Part shown: piece by piece, positions 57,858 through 64,000 of the stretch
Position numbering within the stretch: the first letter of the stretch is position 1
How the letters are laid out: each line of letters begins with the position of its first letter
Origin: Rhodoferax sp.
GTDB lineage: Bacteria > Pseudomonadota > Gammaproteobacteria > Burkholderiales > Burkholderiaceae_C
DNA length: 64,000 nucleotides
Direction: 5' to 3'
Assembly (NCBI RefSeq): GCF_023700745.1
Contig: NZ_JAMPYG010000012.1
Location: forward strand, 34,939 to 98,938
Translations under genes and position numbers: made by a program
The notes under the pieces: generated by a model
What the model was told of the DNA's origin: nothing
Database searches by the model: none
The model's input: the letters and a program-made list of their open reading frames with translations, nothing else

Positions 57858-57904
57858 TCCGGCTTGATACTATTTAAAACAAATTACAAATGATCGGGGG
57901 ATGA

Positions 57905-58675
57905 ATGGCGCAGTTTGCTAAATGGTGTACAGCAACCAAGGAGAGTGTCAACGGTCATGAAATGACAGTTCTCAATGCGGAGTCGAAGAAAATAAATGGT
58001 GCCGTCAAGGTGTTATCCAAGCTTATTCCTTCTCAATACGCGTCAAACGAACGTGTCTCCCATTTGATGAAAACGCTGGGAAAGACCGCGGTGGCCGAAT
58101 TCATCGAAGAGAAACTTCCCACGACCAAATCCATTCGTTCCGGCGATCTTGGCGAGATCTTGGGCACTTCCTACCTGGGAGAGTTCACGGTTTTCAAACA
58201 AGGGGTTCACCGCTTGCGGTGGAAAGATCATCGGAACATGTCAATGCGAGGTGAGGATATCCTCGCGTTTGGCGTGGATGCTGTCACAGGAGACGTTTTG
58301 GTTCTCAAGGGTGAGGCGAAGAGTCGCATTTCGCTATCGGGCACGACTGTGACCGCTGCGCGAAAGGCGCTCGCTTCGAACCAGGGGCGTCCTTCGGCAC
58401 ACGCGATTTCGTTCCTGGCCGATAGATGCTTCGAGCAGGGACAAACGCATTTGGCTGACTTGCTCGATACGGCTCAACTCAAGACGCGGATCAAGGCCTC
58501 TCAAGTTACTCATTTGATGTTTACCTTCTCCGCCAACGATCCTGCCACACACTTGCGCCGTGACCTCCAGTCATACACAGGGAGCATTGAGCAGATATCG
58601 GTCGGTCTCCGCGTTGTGGAACATCAGAAGTTCATCAAATCGGTGTTTGATATGGTGAGTAGCAATGGCGTCTAG
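57905..58675 (+). CDS. hamA: Hachiman defence protein HamA (DUF1837 nuclease)
   Basis: A 256-residue protein with the DUF1837 (HamA) pattern. Key residues are RSGDLGEILGTSYLGE (Asp81, Glu84), RGEDILAFGVDA (Asp118) and LKGEAKSR (Glu137-x-Lys139), together a PD-(D/E)xK-type nuclease site. In the Hachiman system HamA is the nuclease that HamB restrains and then releases on damaged or phage DNA. Adjacent hamB and the 11-base overlap support the assignment. The start is ATG 57905 after a GGGG ribosome-like site. Confidence 0.85.
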   Translation: MAQFAKWCTATKESVNGHEMTVLNAESKKINGAVKVLSKLIPSQYASNERVSHLMKTLGKTAVAEFIEEKLPTTKSIRSGDLGEILGTSYLGEFTVFKQGVHRLRWKDHRNMSMRGEDILAFGVDAVTGDVLVLKGEAKSRISLSGTTVTAARKALASNQGRPSAHAISFLADRCFEQGQTHLADLLDTAQLKTRIKASQVTHLMFTFSANDPATHLRRDLQSYTGSIEQISVGLRVVEHQKFIKSVFDMVSSNGV

Positions 58676-61600
58676 CATCAACGAGATTGAGGCCAATATT
58701 GCGCAGGCAATAACGCCGGGTTTCAGGGATAAGCTCTTGGCGCGCGGGCAGTCTAGATCAATGATTTGGCGCGATGGGGTTCTCCCTCCCGACGCGCCGA
58801 AGTTCTCGACATTCTTGAGCTATGACCTGCTTTCCTACGGCTATTCGCTGCTGTCTCACGGGCTGAGGCTCTTGGAATTGAACGGAAATTCGGAGCTCGC
58901 ACGAAGTGCTTTTGAACATGCCGGTGAAGCCTTGGAGGCTGTCGTCGTGAGAAACAGGGAAGCTTCCGCGCGTGATTTCCATCGCGTCGTAGCTGCCGCG
59001 GCTTATCACTTGGGACGCTTCTCCGCGCGGGCGTATTCGCTGCTGCATGTAAGCATTGAGCAGGCAAACCTGAGCAAATGTGAACGATGCCTTGCCAAAT
59101 TGATGCTGCGAGATCTCGATGGTCTCAATGAAGAGATCGCCATATGGAAGGCAAATGATACCGGGTCCGATGAGGCCTTGATTTCCGTTATTGGAGCCGC
59201 GCTCGGCAACGCTGCCGTTCCAGATGATTCTGATGAAGAGTCGCCCGACTCAGTGCTCATTGATGCGGTGGATCTGGCGCTAGCAGATGGCTTTCTAGGT
59301 GCACTCGCTACCGCGATGCTTGCGTTTGAACGCGGGGATGCTTCGCTGATCGAGATCGCTCTCTCAAAACTACGCATTGGACGGGAGGGGGCCGCAGAGT
59401 TCAAACTTCTTGCCTTGTGGTGGTGCCACAAATTGGCAATCCATCTGCTGCAGGGGCTCTGGGACATGAGTTTCCATCAACGACTACCGATGGACGCTGC
59501 ACCGGGTGGTGCTATGCCAGCTTGGCGCCAACTCAGGCAGCTTTTCATTGCTTCTTTGTATCGACGCGGAAAGTCTGAAATCGAGCTGTGGCCGTCCCAA
59601 CTCGAAGCCGCAAAACGAGTGCTCGACGAGGACGCCAACTTGGTGCTCTCGCTTCCTACCAGTGCTGGGAAAACGCGGATTGCCGAGCTTTGCATCCTTG
59701 CGTGCCTTGCGGCAGGAAAGCGTGTCGTGTTCGTCACCCCGCTTCGCGCACTGTCGGCGCAAACAGAGGTGGGGCTGCAGCGGACCTTTCGGCCGCTGGG
59801 GAAAACGGTCTCAAGTCTCTACGGCAGTATTGGAGCGAGTGGTGCCGACGTCGATGCGCTGCACGCAAGAGACATCATCGTGGCGACCCCTGAAAAACTG
59901 GACTTCGCCCTTCGCAGCGATCCGGCACTTTTGGACGATGTCGGACTGGTCGTGCTCGATGAAGGACATATGATTGGTCTTAATGAACGAGAAGTGCGCT
60001 ATGAGGCACAAATACAGAGGCTTCTGACCCGTTCCGATGCGGCATGCCGTCGCATCGTCTGCCTTTCGGCAATTCTTCCCGAAGGCGATCAGCTTGACGA
60101 CTTTGCGGCATGGCTGACGGGTGACAAGCCCGACGGCCTGATTCAGGACAAGTGGCGACCCACACGGCTTCGCTTCGGCGAAGTGACGTGGAATGGGGGG
60201 CATGCGAGTCTTACCGTTTCAGTGGGAGATGAAAAACCGTTTGTTCCGAAATTCTTCAGCGGCTTTGTGCCCCCAGTCGGCAGGCGCACAACGAGCTTTC
60301 CCAAGGACCAGCGCGAACTCTGTTTGGCAACGGCTTGGCGCCTCGTTGAAGACGGGCAGACGGTGCTGATCTTCTGTCCATTGCGCGCATCGGTGGAGCC
60401 GTTCGCCACAGCGATCGTCGACTTGCATAAACGGGGAGCGTTGGCCTCGGTTTTCGACCAGAAGGATGCGATTCTTGCATCGACCTTAGCCATTGGTGCT
60501 GAGTGGTTCGGCAAGGATCATGTACTGCTGAAGTGTCTGCAACTCGGCGTGGCGGTGCATCACGGCGCCTTGCCGTCACCGTATCGCAAAGAAGTCGAGC
60601 GACTGTTGCGGGACGGCGTTCTAAAGATCACGATTTCGTCACCGACCCTTGCCCAGGGTCTGAATCTCTCGGCGACAAGTCTCCTCTTTCACGGGCTGGT
60701 TCGCAATCGCGAAACCATTGACATTTCAGAATTCAGAAATGTGGTTGGCCGCGCAGGTCGGGCGTATATTGACGTCGAAGGCTTGGTCCTGTACCCGATG
60801 TTCGATGATGAGGGAAATCGCCGACGGCGGTGGCAGTCCATGATCGACGATCACAGTGGGCGAGAGATGGAAAGCGGATTGCTGCGTCTGATTCTCACCC
60901 TGCTGTTGCGTATGGCGGCTAAGCTCGGTACTAGCGATGTGGAGAAGTTGCTGACATATGTGGCAGGCAATGCCGCGTGGAAATTTCCCAAAGTGTCCGA
61001 CGAGGCTGTCGAGGATGCTGCCAGCGAAGAGTCAAAATGGCGGTCGTACATGACCAGTCTTGACACTGCGATATTGAGCTTGCTTGGTGATCAGGTGGTA
61101 CCGGACGACGAAATAGAAGCCCGTCTCGACGCAGCGCTTGCTTCGTCATTGTTCGAGCGACGGCTCAAACATCGCAAGGCGCATGTAGTAAAAGCGCTCA
61201 CGGGAACCCTGGTAGCGCGGGCCAAGTTCGTGTGGAGCCACTCGACGGCCGCACAGCGACGGGGCTATTTTCTGGCTGGTGTGGGTTTGGAGACAGGACG
61301 ACTTCTCGATGCTCGGGCGGTCGAACTGGAGGCGCTCCTTGCTCGCGCGAACGGAGCAATCCTGCTTGAAGACCAACAGGCTGCAACTACGGCGATCACA
61401 ACGTTCGCTGAGATCGTCTTCTCCATTCCTCCTTTTGTGCCAGATGACCTGCCAGCCAATTGGAAGGATGTTTTATCGCTGTGGCTCAGTGGTGAACCGC
61501 TGGCAGCACTGACCACTATAAATACCGAAGAAGTGCTCGCCTTCGTTGAACAAGGGCTGATTTACAAGTTACCGTGGGGTATGGAGGCGGTGCGTGTGCG

Positions 61601-62174
61601 CGGACTTGCGCATGAGGATCCATTCGATGAGGAAATGGAACTTTCGGATCGTGAGTTGAGGCTCGCCGTCGCCGCAGTGGAAACGGGCACACTACTCAGG
61701 CCCGCGGCGTATCTCATGCAAGCTGGTTTCGCCTCCCGACTTGCTGCGATAAAAGCAGTCAAGGATGGCGCAGGCCAGTTCACTTCGGCTCGCGCATTGG
61801 TTCGGTGGCTTCGGAGCGAGGCTGTTGTAGCCCTTGTCACCAGAGCCTCTTGGCCGACTCCTGAAACACACTCACTATGGATGGAGTTTGTGCGCTCGTT
61901 TGATACGCAGGCCGCGCAGCCTTGGACACGCTCAATCGAATCTGCACAGGTCTCCTGGCTTGAAGGAAAAGCGCCACTGCCGGGGATGCCACTCCGTATT
62001 GATTCGACCAGCGGGCAGGGGGACTTCGTCATGAGTGCCGACTGCGAACGTCTTGGGGTCTTGAGCTTGCCGCTCAACCCGGATCGAACGGGGTTGTTGG
62101 TTGCTACCGCATCCGAAGTTCGAAAGACCATTGCGCTCGACTATGTTGGTCCTGACAGACTATGGGCGGAATGA
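58665..62174 (+). CDS. hamB: Hachiman defence protein HamB (superfamily 2 DNA helicase)
   Basis: A 1169-residue helicase. A helical N-terminal region of about 300 residues leads to the Q-like motif and helicase core: Walker A LPTSAGKT (331-338), DEGH near 431-434, motif III SAILPEG near 467, GLNLSATS in domain 2, and motif VI VVGRAGRAY near 692. About 470 further residues resemble the C-terminal part of Ski2-like enzymes. HamB senses DNA and governs HamA. Its 5' end overlaps hamA by 11 bases and its stop overlaps the next gene as ATGA, so the three are one operon. Confidence 0.85.
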   Translation: MASSINEIEANIAQAITPGFRDKLLARGQSRSMIWRDGVLPPDAPKFSTFLSYDLLSYGYSLLSHGLRLLELNGNSELARSAFEHAGEALEAVVVRNREASARDFHRVVAAAAYHLGRFSARAYSLLHVSIEQANLSKCERCLAKLMLRDLDGLNEEIAIWKANDTGSDEALISVIGAALGNAAVPDDSDEESPDSVLIDAVDLALADGFLGALATAMLAFERGDASLIEIALSKLRIGREGAAEFKLLALWWCHKLAIHLLQGLWDMSFHQRLPMDAAPGGAMPAWRQLRQLFIASLYRRGKSEIELWPSQLEAAKRVLDEDANLVLSLPTSAGKTRIAELCILACLAAGKRVVFVTPLRALSAQTEVGLQRTFRPLGKTVSSLYGSIGASGADVDALHARDIIVATPEKLDFALRSDPALLDDVGLVVLDEGHMIGLNEREVRYEAQIQRLLTRSDAACRRIVCLSAILPEGDQLDDFAAWLTGDKPDGLIQDKWRPTRLRFGEVTWNGGHASLTVSVGDEKPFVPKFFSGFVPPVGRRTTSFPKDQRELCLATAWRLVEDGQTVLIFCPLRASVEPFATAIVDLHKRGALASVFDQKDAILASTLAIGAEWFGKDHVLLKCLQLGVAVHHGALPSPYRKEVERLLRDGVLKITISSPTLAQGLNLSATSLLFHGLVRNRETIDISEFRNVVGRAGRAYIDVEGLVLYPMFDDEGNRRRRWQSMIDDHSGREMESGLLRLILTLLLRMAAKLGTSDVEKLLTYVAGNAAWKFPKVSDEAVEDAASEESKWRSYMTSLDTAILSLLGDQVVPDDEIEARLDAALASSLFERRLKHRKAHVVKALTGTLVARAKFVWSHSTAAQRRGYFLAGVGLETGRLLDARAVELEALLARANGAILLEDQQAATTAITTFAEIVFSIPPFVPDDLPANWKDVLSLWLSGEPLAALTTINTEEVLAFVEQGLIYKLPWGMEAVRVRGLAHEDPFDEEMELSDRELRLAVAAVETGTLLRPAAYLMQAGFASRLAAIKAVKDGAGQFTSARALVRWLRSEAVVALVTRASWPTPETHSLWMEFVRSFDTQAAQPWTRSIESAQVSWLEGKAPLPGMPLRIDSTSGQGDFVMSADCERLGVLSLPLNPDRTGLLVATASEVRKTIALDYVGPDRLWAE

Positions 62175-63610
62175 TGGGCGTGCCAGCACGGAAAGTTGCT
62201 CACGATACCTTGAGAGACCGCATTGCCGAAGGGATCGCCGCCAATGTGAAGGCCTACAACGTCCCGGCGGTTTGTGTGCGGGTGGGCATTCAAGAAGGTG
62301 TTGAGCCAGGTGATGCTGACGAAGCTTTTCGCAGTCGCAGGATATATGTCAAAAACCGCCTGGTGCAACTGGATCAGTCAGCTCTGTTGAAGATCGCAGC
62401 AGTCGTACTTCAGGAATTCGACATTCCCAATTTGGCTGAGGTCGTGAGCGAACTCACCGTGCATGCGGCGCATCGCATCACCGAAATTACACGCAGAGAT
62501 GCTCTGAAGGTCTTGAATCGCCTCGACACGCTTTTCAACGACGTTGATCTTTTCGATGGACTCAACATCGTCTCATCAGAACATCTCTCATATGACGGTG
62601 TTGACAATCATCTCAACTTTCTTCCCTCCCTTGCCAAGGACATTGTCCAGCACTATGTACGCAATTCGGATTATTCGACCGAGGAGCTACTGATTCGATG
62701 TGGCGCGCTGACGTGCAGTCAGACCAATTTCCTTGCACTGCTGGAAAAGCTGCTTCATCCTGTAGTTCGGCGTGGTGATGAACAAGTCGATCTCGCAACC
62801 CAACTGAATACCGTATTCCGGCCCGATGGATTTTCGGCAGTGGTGGTCGACACGCAATCCACGCACCCGATCTACGCCATTCAGCGCATGGGGGTCGGTG
62901 TTGCCGGAACGGTGAAGAATTTGATCTTCGCGTCGGTCGGTCCGAAGCCAGAGTTAGTGCTGCGCGACGCGGTCAGCAACGATATTGAGATCACCAAGCA
63001 CGCAGACATGTGCCTGGTGTTCGACCGTCCGTTGCCGACAAGCGGCTTGGCGTGGCTGGACATGGCCCAATGGTGGCAAGAGCGCCAGGGACTGGCTGAG
63101 CTGAAATCTGCACGCCAGTCTCTTGGAGAGCGTTTGAAGCGGTCGGTCGAGCTTTCGCATTCGCCGGGCGAGTACGCGATTTTTCGCACCTACCACGAAG
63201 TGTTTGGTCCGAAATTGGGAGATCGTCTGCCCGCTTTGATCCCGCAGGTCTATCTGCACTACGACCCCTTCACCCAAGCCGAGCGCTTTCAACTGGGCAA
63301 GGACAGCATTCTGGCGCGACAGCGCATGGATTTCCTGATGTTGCTGGATGGCCATGTTCGTATTGTGATCGAGGTCGATGGTCAACAGCACTACGCTGAG
63401 GGCGGCAGAGCCTCACCCGCTCAATACGCCAGGATGGTCGAGGAAGACAGGCGGCTGCGGCTGCAGGGTTACGAGCTGTACCGTTTTGGCGGCGCCGAGT
63501 TTCCTGATGCAGATTGGAACAATGATCGCTATGTTGTAGGGGGGCAGGCTAAAAAAGTGGTGATCGATTTCTTTGAACGTTTGTTCGACAAGCATAAGGT
63601 TGGACCATGA
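62171..63610 (+). CDS. AbiJ-NTD3-like / restriction-endonuclease-like fusion coupled to hamB
   Basis: A 479-residue protein, ATG 62171 within the ATGA overlap with hamB. The N-terminal half (about 90-245) resembles the AbiJ N-terminal domain 3 of abortive-infection proteins, with ITEITRRDALKVLNRLDTL, FLALLEKLLHPVVRRG and LNTVFRPDGFSAV. The C-terminal part is a PD-(D/E)xK/Vsr-like nuclease: Asp387 in RQRMDFLMLLDG and Glu401-x-Asp403 in VIEVDGQQHYA, then RRLRLQGYELYRFGGAEF. No transmembrane segment is seen. It would be a second effector beside HamA. A 19-residue frame (MTTSSDDEAPP) begins by ATGA overlap at 63607 and may be nothing. Confidence 0.65.
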   Translation: MMGVPARKVAHDTLRDRIAEGIAANVKAYNVPAVCVRVGIQEGVEPGDADEAFRSRRIYVKNRLVQLDQSALLKIAAVVLQEFDIPNLAEVVSELTVHAAHRITEITRRDALKVLNRLDTLFNDVDLFDGLNIVSSEHLSYDGVDNHLNFLPSLAKDIVQHYVRNSDYSTEELLIRCGALTCSQTNFLALLEKLLHPVVRRGDEQVDLATQLNTVFRPDGFSAVVVDTQSTHPIYAIQRMGVGVAGTVKNLIFASVGPKPELVLRDAVSNDIEITKHADMCLVFDRPLPTSGLAWLDMAQWWQERQGLAELKSARQSLGERLKRSVELSHSPGEYAIFRTYHEVFGPKLGDRLPALIPQVYLHYDPFTQAERFQLGKDSILARQRMDFLMLLDGHVRIVIEVDGQQHYAEGGRASPAQYARMVEEDRRLRLQGYELYRFGGAEFPDADWNNDRYVVGGQAKKVVIDFFERLFDKHKVGP

Positions 63611-63711
63611 CAACTTCCAGCGATGATGAAGCGCCGCCGTTGGATGACCTCTCGTTCCATTTCTAGATCATTCACGCAATAATTACCAAATCAATGTTGA
63701 TGGAGTAATTC

Positions 63712-63855
63712 ATGTCACATGCAGCAAGCGGAGACGATCAGGTATTGCCGAATGCCCGCGAGGCCATTGCCTCAGTGACACAGCGCTACGCCCCGTTGGG
63801 CGGTACGCGCCTTGATCGAAGTGTTTACTTCCGAAGTTCGGAAGATGCATCGTAA
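63712..63855 (+). pseudogene. 5' end of a gene truncated by an insertion sequence
   Basis: A 47-residue frame starts at ATG 63712 with a GGAG site six bases upstream (MSHAASGDDQVLPNAREAIA). Its stop TAA (63853-63855) lies inside the GTAAGCG end of the element that begins at 63852, so the original reading frame continued further. It is read as the remains of a gene cut by the insertion. The product is unknown. Confidence 0.5.
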
Positions 63856-64000
63856 GCGTCCGGTGAACCCACCTTGAATTGAAGTCTGGTATCTCGCAAG
63901 ATCGTGTGCACGTAACTCATCGTGCACACCATGCTCAAAGAACCAGACCTTGCCAGATATTCGACCCGGCGTACCCACCGCACCTACACGCGCCAGTTCA
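63852..64000 (+). mobile_element. Left end of an IS66-family-like insertion sequence (partial)
   Basis: The sequence starts GTAAGCGTCCGG, like IS66-family terminal repeats, and about 80 bases later a transposase-like gene begins. Just before it is GATGCATC (63844-63851), which could be the eight-base target duplication. A hairpin (GTGTGCACG / CGTGCACAC at 63904-63929) lies directly before the first ATG. The element runs off the right edge; the other end and repeats cannot be checked. Confidence 0.5.
63931..64000 (+). CDS. IS66-type OrfA transposase, N-terminus (partial)
   Basis: The first 23 residues (MLKEPDLARYSTRRTHRTYT...) resemble the basic RRxHRxY N-terminus of IS66 OrfA (TnpA) proteins. 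The frame runs off the window. The short length limits certainty; other transposase types are possible. Confidence 0.5.
   Translation, partial: MLKEPDLARYSTRRTHRTYTRQF

Noticed and set aside
63607..63666. A 19-residue frame overlapping the end of the AbiJ/nuclease gene
   Set aside because: It has no recognised domain and is too short to support as a gene, though the ATGA overlap is noted.

Overview
The window is about 62% chromosomal core of a betaproteobacterium of the Comamonadaceae (Rhodoferax or a close relative). The grounds are the gyrA-serC-pheA-tyrA-aroA/cmk-rpsA-ihfB-lapA-lapB-hldE1-hldD order, which is characteristic of Burkholderiales; a fused AroA-Cmk; a MaoC-Pta fusion beside ackA; TRAP transporters; and moderately GC-rich, tightly overlapping gene starts. 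The species is inferred, not proven. No rRNA, tRNA or CRISPR array was seen.

Layout. Bases 1-2785 hold the two halves of a TRAP transporter locus, with the end of the substrate-binding protein facing the small and large permease genes. Bases 2952-6490 are a tungstate ABC importer (tupB-tupC-tupA) with a divergent ModE-like regulator. An azlCD pair follows. Bases 7643-14567 form a signalling operon: exported histidine phosphatase, very large hybrid kinase, and HD-GYP c-di-GMP phosphodiesterase regulator. Bases 14665-18381 are modABC behind an AcoR-like regulator that lacks the AAA+ domain. Bases 18475-23787 hold an NtrB/NtrC-type two-component pair, then a near-consensus sigma-54 promoter, then an octaheme-type cytochrome lipoprotein.

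Bases 24006-28419 are a tungsten aldehyde oxidoreductase operon like AorABC of Aromatoleum: a four-cluster ferredoxin subunit, the tungstopterin subunit, an FAD subunit, a MoaD-like protein and a small unknown protein. With the tungstate importer nearby, the window encodes metal uptake, cofactor assembly and the enzyme. The MaoC-Pta and AckA genes (44179-46797) handle acetyl-CoA and acetate, the same end of metabolism. A TAGGG-N4-CCCTA palindrome occurs upstream of both the aor operon and the gene before pta, and could link them.

Bases 28455-43510 are mostly minus-strand housekeeping genes (crcB to gyrA), followed by ompA. Bases 46860-54327 hold rsuA, an EI24 membrane protein, a CinA-like protein, then glnA with a clear NtrC box and sigma-54 promoter, and glnL-glnG (ntrB-ntrC). 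xthA (54425-55192) is the last core gene.

From about 55200 to the end the content changes to a defence island. It has a type IV AbiEi/AbiEii-like toxin-antitoxin pair with a perfect palindromic operator, a small zinc-ribbon protein, a Hachiman pair (HamA nuclease and HamB helicase), and a third gene translationally coupled to hamB. The third gene combines an AbiJ N-terminal-like region with a C-terminal restriction-endonuclease-like domain. The island continues to a short gene cut by the left end of what looks like an IS66-family element. The three-gene Hachiman-AbiJ/nuclease operon is the strongest candidate for an undescribed system here.
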